From contig NC_039368.1 of assembly GCF_003573695.1 (NCBI RefSeq), positions 10,253,860-10,317,859 on the forward strand: 64,000 nt of DNA, written 5' to 3'. The translations under genes were made by a program, and so were the position numbers. Of this stretch, positions 1 to 12,066 are shown piece by piece; position 1 is the stretch's first letter; every line of letters begins with the position of its first letter. This DNA comes from Papaver somniferum. Lineage: Eukaryota > Streptophyta > Magnoliopsida > Ranunculales > Papaveraceae. The notes under the pieces are model-generated. The model was not told the DNA's origin and made no database searches. It saw nothing but the letters and a program-made list of their open reading frames with translations.

Positions 1-1323
1 AGGAATCGAAAATTGCAGCGGAAAAATTCTGCCCACTTTAGGCCCCTTCGCGATCACCTTCCCCGACACCTGATCCTATACAACACAACCATTACGAGAA
101 AAGTGCACATCACAGTTATTATCCACCATTTGACCAACTGAAATAAGGCTAGTAGATAATCCAGGGGAAATAAATACATGACGAAAAGAGGGTGTAATAT
201 CTCCAACAGCTGTAATTGGAAGTTTACTACCATTAGCAATTTCAATATTTTGTGTACCAGTATACTCCCGTACATTGTGTAATAAATCAGATGAGCCAGT
301 CATATGATTGGACGCTCCAGAATCAACAACCCAAGGAAAGGTAATTGACTTACTATTACCTTGAAGTCCAAGCGCAGAGAAAGCTGAAAGAATCATTTGT
401 TGTATCATTTCTGGAGTAATTGTTGACTGACTAACAATAGAGGATGAAGCAACAGCTTGAAATGCTTGGGCTTTTCTATTTTCTGGACGTGTAGGACACT
501 CTTTGATAATGTGGCCTTGTTGTTTGCAATAGTTGCAGAATTTCTTATTGCAATTGCGTGCAATATGCTCAAACTCTTTGCAACTATAGCATTGTGATTG
601 CCCTTTCCCATGATTCCTCCCTTGAGCAGCATAGGCCAGATTGACCAAATCAGCCGTTTCTTTCTGCCCACTTATAGCAGCTTGTGTAGCCATCCTTTGT
701 TCCTCACGCAATAATTCACCAACACATATATCTAATGAGGGAACCGGATTTCTGTTCAACAATCCAGCTCGCGCAGTCTCAAACTCTGGTCTCAATTTCA
801 TCAAGAATTGATCCTGCTTGGTTTCCTCATGCACTGCCTGAAGACCTTCCAACGTCTCTTGAGAGACCTTAGAATAAATAATACCAGAATACTCGCTCCA
901 GAGGTTAATAAAATCAGAATAATATTGCTCAATGGAAAGATTGCCTTGACTGAATTGACTGATTTCAAGTTCAAGTTGAAAGCGCCGCGCAGTATTTTCT
1001 TGGTGATAAATACGTCTCAGGTAATCCCACATTTGTTTTGCTGTATGAAAAGAACGCAGATTATTGACCATACGTGGCTCAATAGTTGCTAAAATCCAAG
1101 AAATGATGCGAGCATCTTTGGTTTCCCATTGCGCAAGTTCCACAACGTCTGTAGGCTTTGAATAACTGCCGTCGATATGATTCCAAAGTGTCTTCCCTTT
1201 CAAGAACATTCTGAACTGAAACTCCCAGGCAACATAGTTCTTACCTGTAAGCCTGATTGCAAATGTCTCCGAGGATTTGCCAGAAAAATGTTCGATAGAC
1301 ATCTCTAAAAAAAATAAAACCAA
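1..1323 (-). pseudogene. Copia gag-protease, 5' part of a polyprotein (broken)
   Basis: Minus-strand start of a Ty1/copia polyprotein that runs off the left window edge. The ORF (415 codons, 76-1323) has an N-terminal UBN2/Retrotran_gag_2-type gag. Two CCHC zinc knuckles follow at about residues 245-280 (CX2CX4HX4C twice). The start of the aspartic protease is marked by VVDSGASNHM near residue 335. An in-frame TAG at 76-78 ends it, while the same frame stays open and copia-like to base 1, so this looks like a nonsense change rather than the natural end. The likely initiator is the Met of MSIEHF, a few codons inside the ORF. The LTR and primer site lie just upstream (1399-1563). Role by family: the capsid-like shell and polyprotein processing of a retrotransposon. 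Integrase and RT lie outside the window. Confidence 0.85.
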
Positions 1324-1398
1324 AATTGTTGAAAATCAACCCAAAACCAAGACGAGACGAAAAGACAGCCCAAAGAAAAAAAATCAGATTTGATTGCT

Positions 1399-1411
1399 GG
1401 CTCTGATGCCA
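1399..1411 (-). promoter_or_regulatory. Primer binding site (tRNA-iMet type) of the left copia element
   Basis: On the minus strand this reads TGGCATCAGAGCC, one base from the common copia site TGGTATCAGAGCC that pairs with the 3' end of initiator tRNA-Met. It directly follows the LTR end (ATTGTCA). Confidence 0.8.
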
Positions 1412-1563
1412 TGACAATCTAAATGCTAAATGGCTGAATGCCTTCTCTATTCATTTCATTCTGTATAAATAAGATCATTGTACAGCCTATAACAGGCAAC
1501 AAAATATAGAACTAATGCTATATACTATTTGGCTAACTATTCTAAGTAATATATACAATTACA
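1412..1563 (-). repeat. 5' LTR of the left copia element (outer edge approximate)
   Basis: Begins on the plus strand with TGACAATCT directly beside the primer site, so the inner boundary is firm. The outer boundary is taken at TACA near 1563 because copia LTRs end TG...CA. The second LTR is outside the window, so this edge cannot be tested. The length of about 150 bp is short but within the copia range. Confidence 0.5.
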
Positions 1564-1599
1564 TGCAAAAAAGAATAATCCTAATTTGAGCCACAATAT

Positions 1600-2065
1600 A
1601 TCTGCAAAGAATCCTGAATTAACTACCAGTGATATGTTTATGTGTTATAACTGCACTCAGAACCTTATAAATCTGGCCTGTAACCCTTTGAACACAACAT
1701 TACTGAAGATTTTTTTTTCTAGTCATACATTATTGTTCTCTATACTTGATCAATATAGGACCCCAAATGATTCTAAAAAACGAGGTTACACATCCATAAC
1801 ACTTTCTTACTAAAACAGACATAACATAACCTTATGAACCTGGGGTTCATTGTCTTTTATAACTGAATTCAAAATCTTATAAACCCGGTTTGTAACCCTT
1901 TGAACAGAACATTATAACGCATTTGTTTTTCTAATCACTTTAGTTGGTCAATATAAGACCCAGAAGCAAAGACCATGTGGACTTGTTATATCCATACATT
2001 CACTTAGTAATACTAAAAACGAGGTTACACCTTTATAACACTTTCTTATAAAACGAGGTTCTGAG
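1600..2065. repeat. Tandem repeat block 1 (~220-260 bp period)
   Basis: Degenerate tandem units carry recurring phrases: 'cataacataaccttatgaacc', 'aaccctttgaacagaacatta', 'ttggtcaatataagaccc', 'accatgtggacttgttat', 'aacgaggttacac'. The same phrases in the same order recur at 8230-8623, 13594-13973 and 17364-17420, so these are pieces of one array. The short ORF here (1586-1813) is not a gene. Confidence 0.75.
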
Positions 2066-2223
2066 ACTCTTTGCATTGTAAGACATTAGATGGTGTATAT
2101 ATACATGTCAACAAGGGTGTATATATAACTACTTCGCTGCAATTAGTGATTCATTTGAGTGCCCTTTTTCTTTTGGTTATATATCATTTGATGCTTTCAC
2201 AGCGGCACTTTCTTGTCTCTGCA

Positions 2224-3735
2224 TTAGTTCCATTCCATAACATCCAAGAAATCCTGCAATAAATCGATCGAATTTGTTACAAAATACCATCAAATGTGGA
2301 TCACTCGTAGATCAATCTTACCAAATAACCAACAAAAAGCAAAAGAAGTGATTCAAATATGAATTTCTCTTGCAAACTCTTTTTGGTGGTCACTATCATA
2401 ACAATTTATACAAGTTAGTTTACACAGATCCAAACCAAACATTATTAACGTCCTACAAAGATTTACTCAACTGAAAATATGTATATCTGCTATTGCTATC
2501 AGAAGATCGTGTGGTAATCTTATCTGTGGTAGTAACTCGCCGGTTCCTTTGTTAAACTAATATAACTTAAATTTGTGAAAGGCTATACTAACATGTCGAT
2601 CACAACTAGTGCATACAGTTACGCCAGACTCCTCATACATAGAAATGCTAACCAGCCTTTCCAAACTTATTATGCAATAAAGAAAGCCGCGTCCATTTTA
2701 ATTTATTAGGCACAATTAGTAAAGTAATAATGCATAATACCTGAACAAGTCCTTCACCGTTTGGGTTTGGTTGCAGTTGTTCCCTTGACATCTGAAAACA
2801 AACTCACATTCAGCAGGTACGTTTGAAAACTAGAAACACATTATCTTTACTATTTGTTGAAAGACAAAGAAATGGAACTGTTACATACCATCAGCTTTAT
2901 CAATGTAGGAAATTGTGTCTCAAGTTCCAAAACTCTTTTCGTAGCCATTTCAAAATCTTTTTTGGTAGGCTGCTAAAGCCTGTCGAAGGCTATCATTTTC
3001 ACTTTGTAACTTTTCAGCCTTACTGGGTGATGCATCATCACCCCAGAGTTCTTTTGGTTTCACAGTACCAAGACAACGAACCCGACCCCGTTTGTCAGGT
3101 CCCAACACAGCTGAAACTGCATCATTACGCCCAGATAAAACGACTGCTGAACCTGGTTGGTTAGCATGCCTCTGGATTTTCACCATTCGAGCCTACAGAT
3201 ATATCAGGTTAATTCAAAATTAATACAAGTATGAAATGCGAATGAAATGTTAGTCATGATTCATTTGGAACAAAAGAACAACGATCATAATAATATACAT
3301 ATTGCTCAGCTGCCACAGGATCCATCACTGCTTCCGATGGGTCTGATGTTTTGCTTCTTTTTGAACGTGTCACCTCAAATATGTCAAGCCGTTCCGGGAA
3401 TTTTCCTAGTTTTGCTTCCAACTATAAAGAAAAGATCTTATTATGTTGTATAAAACATATGAAAAAGCACTCGCACAGAATCAAACTTGACATAAGCTTT
3501 ACCTCTTTCGCATACTCCATATGTGGCTTAGAGCCATCTGTGTGATGAATAATTTGTTTGGATCTGTTTTCTTCATTCTTAGCAGCTAATATCTATATAT
3601 AGCAACATAAATTAGTACCGCTCATAATGCCTTATGTTTGTAAGACTTTAATGACAGGAGAGATTTTAAACTTACTTGGTTTTCCTCTGATTCCCACATT
3701 TCAACCAATGGAGCCCACTGACTGTCCACAACACC
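2224..3735 (-). pseudogene. CACTA (En/Spm, PTTA-type) transposase C-terminal region, multi-exon
   Basis: The 3' half of a CACTA gene, read by exons on the minus strand. A plant transposase (Transposase_24/PTTA-like) segment starts near 3735 with WAPLVEMWESEENQ. It continues after an intron with AAKNEENRSKQ (about 3594-3500), then with a LEAKLGKFPERLDIF exon (about 3424-3302). The next exon, 3190-2950, contains GPDKRGRVRCLG and a heptad-like stretch (KAEKLQSENDSLRQAL). Two short exons follow, near 2793-2745 and 2253-2224, ending in TAA at 2224-2226. Donors and acceptors are GT-AG and phases match. The long exon has a one-base excess in an A6 run near 2955-2960 that forces a stop. By family this product binds DNA or assists transposition. 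Confidence 0.65.
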
Positions 3736-5245
3736 TTCGGGTCGGTGAGTCCACGATAATCACTTATGGTCCACAATAACCCCACACGCAAATTGAACAT
3801 TTCATTTCTTGAAGAATCATATGTATCTACCCCTTCCTCCCACAACTCCTTAAGCTCGTCAATTAATGGCCTCAGATACACATCAATGTCATTACCTGAG
3901 GTAACAAGATATGAACAATATTATTACCATTTAGCAAAGTAGAATGTCTAAGAAAACCCAAGCCCCTACATTTAACAATATTATGACCATTGTTATACTA
4001 TTTAAGTTACTTATGGAAGAGTTTAGAACTAAACATTCAGACATAGTAGTACTACATCAATTCTTAAGAGTACGACAAATCTTGACAGGGAAGGAAAAAA
4101 ATGTCGTACCTGTACTATGCGGGCCTGGTATAAGCAATGACAAAATCATGTTAGGTGGCTTCATGCATTCCCATGGAGGTAAATTGTACCGTATAATCAT
4201 CACAGGCTATGTGCTATGTGGATTTCTCATCGAGTGATATGGACTAAAACCATCAGTTGCTAAACCTATTCTGATATTCCTTGATTCAGCGGAAAATGAC
4301 GGATTCATATCATCAAAATGCTTCCAAGCTTCAGAATCAGCTGGATGTCTCAATACCCCATCATTCGTACGCACTTTGTCGTGCCATGTCATATTTTCTG
4401 CAGTCTTAGAGCACATATACAACAGCTGTAGCGTTGGCTTCAAAGGAAAGTGACGAAGAATCTTAGCTGGCGTTTTTCCTTTTCCATCTTTATAACGAGA
4501 AGCTTTACAAACACGACATTCTACATCATCAGCGGTCTCCTTATAATAAAGCATTCAATCGTTCGGACAAGCATCAATTTTATTATACGACAATCCCAAC
4601 TCCGAGAGCATCTTTCTACATTGTGTGTAGTTTTCAGGCAAAGTGCACCCATCGGGAAATGAATCTCTCATTAGCTGGAGCATATCTTTGAATGCTTTGT
4701 CAGACATCCCACCAACGCATTTGTAATTCCAAAATCTCACCAGAAAAGACATCAAAGAAATTTTCTCGCAACCAGGATATAATTGTTTCTTTGACTCTTC
4801 AAGCAATTTATAAAACTGAGCTGCTTAACTATCACCTTGAAAACGTCTCTCTTCTCCAGCCATACTATCCATATCTTCACCATCACACACTGGTACTCCA
4901 CATGCAGCTCGCAACATACCCACAATGTCATCCCCCAGCTCTTCATCATTGTTATCTCCAACCTCCTCACTTGCATTATGTAGTCTGATACTTGATGCAA
5001 CTGTTGAACTCGGACGCTCACCATGACAGGACCAGGTTGTATAGCTTCTCATCATGCCATGTAATACTAAGTCCTCAAACATCTGCTTTCCAGTGCAGTA
5101 ACGAACATTATTGCAGTCTCTACACGGGCATCTCATTTTGTTGTCTTCAGTAACAAACCACTCTTAAACGCATAGTCCAGGAATGACCTAATCCTTACCC
5201 CACCGATCCTTATGAACCCAACTTTTATCCATGTTTTCCAGAAAG
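3735..5245 (-). pseudogene. CACTA TNP2-like transposase, N-terminal part (broken, internally deleted)
   Basis: N-terminal Transpos_assoc-type segment: MDKSWVHKDRWG at 5242 downward, MRCPCRDCNN at 5136. The start of the TNP2 (Transposase_21) core follows, with DGVLRHPADSEAWKHFD, LATDGFSPYHSM and, after an intron, DVYLRPLIDELKELW. Breaks: frameshifts between 5140 and 5245, an in-frame TGA at 4555-4557 and an in-frame TAG at 4207-4209. A clear intron lies at 3896-4109 (donor CAG|GTACGA, acceptor ACCTCAG|GT). The core stops abruptly after SDYRGL near 3755, where PTTA-type sequence begins, so most of the catalytic domain is missing. The family acts as a DDE-type cut-and-paste transposase; this copy cannot. 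Confidence 0.75.
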
Positions 5246-6480
5246 TGACTAAGACACAAACTTAAAATTAGCGGAAACCAGCAGCCACACGAGCATACAT
5301 ACGCCACATACCCAATAGAAGAAGAAAAAATTGCAGAGTGAATTAGTTGTGCAATAATAGATATGGTAATGAACATATAAAAGTAGATTCAAGTAGATGC
5401 TCTATGAGAATTAATCTTACTAAACAAACAAATATTAAGAAAACCATCAAATCACAATGAAAGAATATGGTGCAAGGAAATGAACAAATGATACGATTAA
5501 GTCCATGTCTATCCATTCATTTATCACCTTCTCATGTCAGTCAGAAAATATCAACAAACACCAATTAAACAAAAACCCATTCAGCCAAACCAGAAACTAG
5601 CTTCCAAGGGTTCTGAAACATGCTTTAGACCTTCTGATAATGAATTATACAATCTATCTTCAACTATCCCTGTATTAGCTTATTCCATTAGTTCATTTCC
5701 ATAGTACAGGGGAATCAACAAATTCATTTCCATATTCCTAATAGCACAAGGGAATCATCAAATAACTAATATTTTACCAACTAAATCATATCCTTGCATC
5801 TGAAAACATACCAATCATAAACACTCCAGTACCCAAACAGATGATTTCAAACCGATGTGAAGAAACCAAATTTAACTAAAAGATCTGAAATACAACAAAG
5901 AAATGTAGAGGTGGTCTAAAATAACATCTAACCCATGTAATATTATGCTACCAAATACAAAGATTTAATGAAAAATGGGGGTTTAATCGCAAAATCACCT
6001 TCGCAAAAGGAAACCCTAGAATCCAAAATCCTTCTCTGAGCAGTAAGAAAAACAGCAGCACCAGCTTGCTTGTACATAGAAAATCAACAACAAAGTTAGA
6101 TTCTCCCAAAAATTAACCTAAATTCCTTTTCTAAAACCCTAATTAACAAGATTCAAAGTGAAGTAAAAATCCTAATTGGAGATGAAGGAAAGTGAGAAAG
6201 TGTTCACAGAGAACTGGAGAAGAAGATTTAGACTGCGAAATAGAAAAAAGAGCATGAAAACTTAAGGGAATGAGCGGCAAAGTGAAAATATTTTGGGGAA
6301 ATTGCGGGAGTTCTTTTTGGTGAAGAACGAAAGGCCAAGTTTTGGCCACGTGTCATGTGATGAACAGATGTCATTGATATTCATACAAACCCATAGCTAA
6401 ATGGTGGGGTGGACGAAGTAAAATGTTGAACCTAGCTGCGGCTTGTATATAACTAACCACAAAGCTGACTTACTAGGGAC
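5246..6480. other. Non-coding, upstream of the CACTA gene
   Basis: AT-rich, no convincing ORF. By position it would hold the promoter and 5' UTR of the minus-strand CACTA gene. The short ORF at 6143-6349 has no recognisable domain. Confidence 0.4.
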
Positions 6481-8229
6481 GGAAAATTAAAATCCGTATG
6501 AAATGGTTATGGACGGTTAGTCAAAACCGTGCAGATAAACTATTACTTCCTACGGCTCAAGAATTAGTGCTGGGCGGGGCTAAACTTATGCAAATTTTTT
6601 TTGTTGTACGAGATATTAAAGGTTTCTTTTGGTGTCGAGAAGTACAAGGTTTATGGTGTGATGATGTAGGAACGTCAACGTTATCGGTAAAAGGAAACAT
6701 TACTCTTGATTTAACATCCCCTTTAGATTGATAAATGGCTTTATAGTTTTTTTTGTTGTTTGACAAAGATGGTGGAGTAACATTGTAACCTAAATCGAGT
6801 TATTTGATACCTGAAATTAAACACTACCACTTTGTTAACAAAAAACATCCATATACTGAAATAAGAAGACGGTCCATCTCCAAAAGAACCTCTATATACT
6901 TTCCCAGCATCATCAAATAAGTCTAGTTTCAGCCAATGCTGAAATAACAATGTCATATTGACCATGGTTGAAGGGCGATAGCAAGGTATTTGAAACAAGG
7001 ACGGATCCAGGAAGGTTAAATTTCCTTGTAAGGTCCGGGTTAGAAGCCTTGATGGAGTAGAAACTTTTTTTTTTGGTTTGTGGACCGGGAGGACTATCCG
7101 AACTAAAGCCCCCTTTAGCCTAGCTGTAGGTCCGTCGGTGATTTGAAAAAACTGAGGTTGTAATTGTTTTAATAAATATGTGATTGATTTTCCACACAAA
7201 ATACTAGCAAAATTGGTCGCAACAGATAATTTTGGTTATTGTTAGACAGTACTGCAATTTGAGTTATCTTTTCCGCAACTGCCCATTGGAGACAAATAGT
7301 TATATGCCATGACTAAATGGCAGTTAATTATGACCACATACTCGGATCACCGCAACAACTAGCTAGGCATCCTTTTTGTGGAATTTCCCAAATCATGGAT
7401 GTAAGTAGACCGTAGCCAACCATGTGTACAAGTAAACTGTGAGGGAGTGGCAAGATGATCGAGATCATGGAGAGTAAAAAGGTATTAACAAACGTGGTGT
7501 TTGTGATGGTTATGATATTTTTGATTTCTTTTTTCTTTTGCTCATTCATGTATACATTACTGTGACAGATTAGTGCGCACTGGTCTGATTACTTGTACAA
7601 GACTTTAGGAACACAATGAAAGTTTTGGACTTCATTTTTAAGTTTAGAGAAAAATTCAGTAAATCAAATAATTAAAAAGCCCTGTTTTCTAAACAAACAC
7701 AATATAAGAACCCAAATAACAATTCATTCCGCTAAATCAGTTGATCAAGTTAACAAAATTAGAAATTCAAGAAAGCATAACCAAATTGAAGCCCTAAAAT
7801 ATCTCCAATCTCACCAACAACACAAATACCCTAGATTAACAATCTAAAACAAAAATCACACAGTATATATAAATACATTGAATAATTGAGTTTATAATTC
7901 ACGTGATGGAGCATCACTGGAGTTTTTTACAAACTATGAAGTCGATATCTAATCCACTGGCACCAAGGAAAAGAAGTCTCTCCTGACTTCGACTTCTGTT
8001 GGAGTGGGAAACAGAAACTTGGTTCCACTCACAGGTATCCAACTTTTTAAGTGTTGGGCTAACTGGGCTATTTTAGATTCAGCGTTGGGCTAACTCTAAA
8101 AGTAGGTCAATTCAGCATACTAAAAGTTCCTTCAGCAAATCTAGGGTTTGCCCCTTGCTAGGCCCGTCCCTGCTTGTTGGGACGGCTCCCAAAATTTGGC
8201 CGTCCTTAGATCCATTCGTTTTTGTAGAA
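6466..8229. other. Intergenic, with transposon-end-like sequence at both sides
   Basis: Left edge: 'tactagggacggaaaattaa' and 'aaatccgtatgaaatgg' near 6472. Right edge: 8163-8213 has 'gggacgg', 'cgtccc' and 'ggccgtcc' in inverted order. This is the kind of subterminal repeat seen at CACTA ends, but no clean CACTA...TAGTG pair is visible. ORFs between (6741-7199 minus, 7328-7549 minus) match nothing I recognise. The rest is AT-rich. Confidence 0.35.
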
Positions 8230-8623
8230 TTACTAACATAACTTGTTACGGATACAACATAACCTTATGAACCCGAGGCTTATTATCTTATATACTTGAA
8301 ATCGAAACCTTATGCACTTTGTTTGGAACCTCTTAACAGAAAATTACCCCGCACTTCTTTTTCTAATCATTATTTAGTTGGTCAATATAAGACCCTTAAG
8401 CAGAGACCATGTGGACTTGTTATGTCCATACATTTACAACACCTCTATAACTAACAGAACTTGTTACAGACAGAACATAACCTTATGCAGTTGGAGTTAA
8501 ATTTTTGGTGTAACCGGATTTGGAACCTTATAGACCTGGTCTATAACCCTTTGAAAAGAACATTAATCAACTTTTCTTTTTTTAATCGTACATTAACCTT
8601 ATCTTCACTTGGTCAATAAAATA
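8230..8623. repeat. Tandem repeat block 2 (left of the copia insertion)
   Basis: Carries 'ttggtcaatataagaccc' near 8387 and again, diverged, near 8609, giving a period of about 220 bp. The block stops at the target duplication AAATA (8619-8623) and resumes in register at 13594 with 'ccctaaagcagaaaccacgtgg'. Confidence 0.75.
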
Positions 8624-8970
8624 TGTTGGTATGCATAAGATGTTATGCAGTATATGTTGGTATGCATAAGATGTTATGCTGCATGCATAAGATGTTATGC
8701 AGTCAATATTGGATCTGCATAAGATGTTATGCAGTTAACTAAAACAGATTAAAGACGACACACAGTTTAACGTGGTTCGGCTATAGCCTACGTCCACGGG
8801 AGAAGAATGATTAGGGTTTCTTATTATCAATGGAGGTTTTACAAGAAGTGTATATATATATCCTATACATGCCACATATTCGTATAGATAGCAACATATC
8901 TAGAGAATATTTTCTTGCAGAATAAGCCAATCATAAATAGAGAAACCAAATATTCTCCTTTGTTCCAATA
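8624..8970 (-). repeat. 3' LTR of the copia element (347 bp)
   Basis: Nearly identical to 13269-13593 but about 22 bp longer, through one extra copy of the palindromic unit TGCATAAGATGTTATGC. A (TA)n stretch at 8851-8862 may act as its TATA region on the minus strand. The terminal CA is changed to TA at 8969-8970. Confidence 0.9.
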
Positions 8971-8986
8971 CTCCCCCTCAAGTTGG
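8971..8986 (-). promoter_or_regulatory. Polypurine tract of the copia element
   Basis: The minus strand reads CTTGAGGGGGAG directly beside the 3' LTR, the usual plus-strand primer for reverse transcription. Confidence 0.85.
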
Positions 8987-10111
8987 TGCGAAGATATCAA
9001 TGGAGCCCAACTTGGATAGAATTCCATTGAATTGCTTGACAGGTAAACCCTTAGTAAAAACATCTGCCAGTTGTTGATGACTACGAACGAAGGGAGTGCA
9101 TTTTACTTTGGCCAATACCTTATCTCTAAAAAAATGACAATCCACTTCTATGTTCTTTGTACGCTCATGAAAGGTGGGATTTGATGCGATTTGTATCGCT
9201 GCTTGATTGTCACAAAACATCTTAGCTGGCTGAGGTGACAGAAAACCCAAATCTTTAAGTAATGCTCGCAGCCAAACAATCTCACAAGTTGTTGAAGCCA
9301 TTGTTCTGTATTCTGCTTCAGCACTTGATCGAGAAACAACATTTTGTTTCTTGCTTCTCCATGTAACCAGATTACCACCAAAGAATATGCAGTACCCTGT
9401 TGTTGATTTACGATCAACTGGACATCCAGCATAATCAGCATCTGAATATGCTGTTATACAGTAGCTAGAAATTGAATAGACTTCATTCTTTGTCATCAAA
9501 ACTCCTCTTCCTGGTGATCCTTTTAAATACTGTAGAATCCTAGTTACTGCATTTAGATGTTTAACACGAGGTGTATGCATATAACGACTGACTAAGCTTA
9601 CTTCATGTGCTATATCAGGTCTGGTAACAGTGAGATAAATTAACTTGCCTACTAACCTTTGATATGACCCAATATCACTTAACACATCACCATCATTATC
9701 AAGTTTGTTGCCAATTTCTGTAGGAGTATCACAAGGCTTTACTCCCATTTTTCCTGTAGCCTTCAGCAGGTCCAACACATATTTTCTTTGATTCAGAAAA
9801 ATACCCTTCTTTGAGTAAGCAACTTCTAATCCCAGGAAATACTTCAGTATCCCTAAATCCTTGATGTCAAATCTGGAATGAAGCATTGCTTTAAGATTTC
9901 TAATTTCTTGTTGATTGTCTCCTGTAATCACAAGGTCATCAACATACACTAGAACTATAGTTATACCAAGATTACTTCTTTTAATAAACAAGGAAGAATC
10001 GGCAGAGCTCCTTTTGAACTTATTCTGGATGAGTACTGAACTTAGCTTTGCATACCATGCACGTGGTGATTGCTTTAAACCATATATTTCCTTCTTAAGT
10101 TTGCAAACCAT
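8978..10111 (-). pseudogene. Copia reverse transcriptase (C-terminal part) and RNase H
   Basis: 377 codons. The RT part starts at [20 protein letters not shown] and carries the active-site YVDD near residue 57. The RNase H domain follows: YSDADYAG, KSTTGYC, SRSSAEAEYRTMA and FCDNQAAIQIA supply the D-E-D residues. It ends close to the polypurine tract, as expected. The upstream half of RT is in another frame (10095-11240). The join near 10130-10145 lacks the conserved PPG-type residues, so a small deletion with a frameshift is likely. Family role: copying the element RNA to DNA and removing the RNA strand. Confidence 0.9.
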
Positions 10112-11240
10112 ATTGCTCTCTCCTTCTCGAGGGTGTACTCATATATACCTCTTCTTCTAGATCACCTTGTAAGAATGCATTCTTCACATCCATTTGAAAC
10201 AATTTCCAATCTTTATTAACTGCAAGAGACATGAGAACACGAAAAGTATTCATCTTTGCAACTGGTGCAAAGGTTTCTGTGTAGTCTTCTCCATATCTCT
10301 GAGTAAAACCTCTTGCCACTAATCTTGCCTTATAACGCTCAACAGTTCCATCACTTCTGTATTTAATTTTGTACACCCATCCACATCCAACAGTCTTCTT
10401 CCCGGGAGGCAACTTGACAATACTGTATGTATTATTTACATCTAAGGCACGTAACTCACTCTCCATTGGTGCCTTCCATTTTGGATTAGACTTTGCTTCA
10501 TTGTAGTTTTTAGGTTCTTGGTGACTGGATATATCACTTAGAAATGCAGAGTGTGAAGAACCTACATGATCATAAGCTAAATTTGCTTGTATAGGATACG
10601 CAGCGGAATGATATGTAAAGAAGTCTTTGTATTTCTCTGGAGCCTTCTTATCACGACTTGAGGTTCTGACAATTGGTACCACTGGTTGATGATCTTGTGG
10701 AACCATAATCTCATATTCTGGAACTTGATGCGGCACATCTTGTAATCCTGTATTATCATCAGTAACACCAACATTATTGTCTGAAGCTTCTTCATGAACT
10801 GCTTCATTATGCACATCCAACACTGCATTAGGTAAGTCCACCAACTCTACCCCACCACCATTATCTCTGTGGGAATCTGTTGCAGTAGGTATCTCAGTAA
10901 TAACTGGAAGTGGTGCCAAATCTGTGTAACACTCCCCCTGAGATCGACTGCCAGAATCACACTGAAAGTAAGCCACTGCTTCATCAAATACAACATCACG
11001 AGAAATCTGTAGCTTTCTAGTGGGTGGATGATAACAAATATAACCTTTCTTTGTAGATGAATAACCAAAGAACACACATTTAGTTTCCCGTGAATCCAGT
11101 TTATCACGATGCTTTGCCTGTAAATGTACGTAACAGACACAACCGAAAACTCTGAGATGAGAAATGCCAGGCGGATGACGTCTCAAAACCTCTAATGGAT
11201 ATTTGAACTCAAGCACACGACTAGGCATACGATTGATCAA
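10095..11240 (-). pseudogene. Copia integrase C-terminus and RT N-terminal part
   Basis: 381 codons. It starts with INRMPSRVL and [12 protein letters not shown], the copia integrase C-terminal region, with the [16 protein letters not shown] segment typical of copia. A variable linker follows, then the RT start ([54 protein letters not shown]). The frame is lost right after VYM. It overlaps the next ORF downstream and is joined to the integrase core upstream across a T-run slip near 11239-11242. Confidence 0.9.
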
Positions 11241-12066
11241 AATAAGTGGCCGTCAGAGAACCATGAGACCAGAATTTCTTTGGAACATGCATCTGAATCA
11301 TAAGAGCACGAGTAGTTTCCAGAATATGACGTAGATTCCGTTCAGCAACAACATTTTGCTGTGAAGTACCAACACAGCTAGTTTGATGGATAATACCATG
11401 ACTACGCAAATAACCTGGAAGAGTGCCTTTGACAAACTCAATGCCATTATCTGATCTAAAGATTTTAACCTGTGCATCAAATTGGTTGCGTATCATACAA
11501 TGAAAATCCGCAAATACAGATGAAACTTCAGTTTTGGATTTGAGTAAATAGATCCATGTAGCACGTGACCAATCATCTATAAAGATAACAAAATACTGAT
11601 ACCCATCATAAGCATCAATTGGAGCAGGACCCCATAAATCAGAATGAATTAATTCAAAAGGCATTGTAGCACGAGTCACAGAATTAGGAAATGGAAAACG
11701 ATATTGTTTAGAAAACTGACAAACATCACAGACTTGAGTCTGGACAGAAAATGTGGGGAAAATCCTAGACAAAACACGACTAGAAGGATGTCCAAGTCTT
11801 TTATGATAAAGGAACTGCGAAGTAGATCTTTGAGTGAGACATGCCATGTCACTAGAAGGTAACAGGTACAATCCATGAGAAAAGATGCCTCTACCAATCG
11901 TCTTCTTCGTCTTTCGATCCTGAAAGATGACCGAGGTAGGGGTAAATGTAACATCACAATTCAGAGAATTAGTGATTTGACCAACAGATAACAACTGAGT
12001 AGGAAACGATAGAACAACAAGTGCATTAGATGGCGGACAATCTGGAAAAAAAATGCACTTTCCCAC
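11221..12066 (-). pseudogene. Copia protease end, GAG-pre-integrase and integrase core
   Basis: 281 codons. Contains the HHCC-type GAG-pre-integrase motif (YHKRLGHPSSRVL, CDVCQFSK). The integrase catalytic D-D-E follows: HSDLWGP, FRSDNGIEF and QQNVVAERN. The triad is intact. The frame is lost near 11240 (one extra base in a run of four T on the coding strand). The real N-terminus is continuous with the gag-protease ORF upstream, and the Met start here is an artefact of the frame break near 12046-12053. Confidence 0.9.

Noticed and set aside
6741..7199. 152-codon minus ORF
   Set aside because: Nothing recognised, AT-rich at both ends, no splice pattern. Left as intergenic.
2060..8229. A complete CACTA element spanning 2060-8229
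   Set aside because: The gene is CACTA-type, but no matching CACTA...TAGTG ends or target duplication could be seen, so the limits are not claimed.
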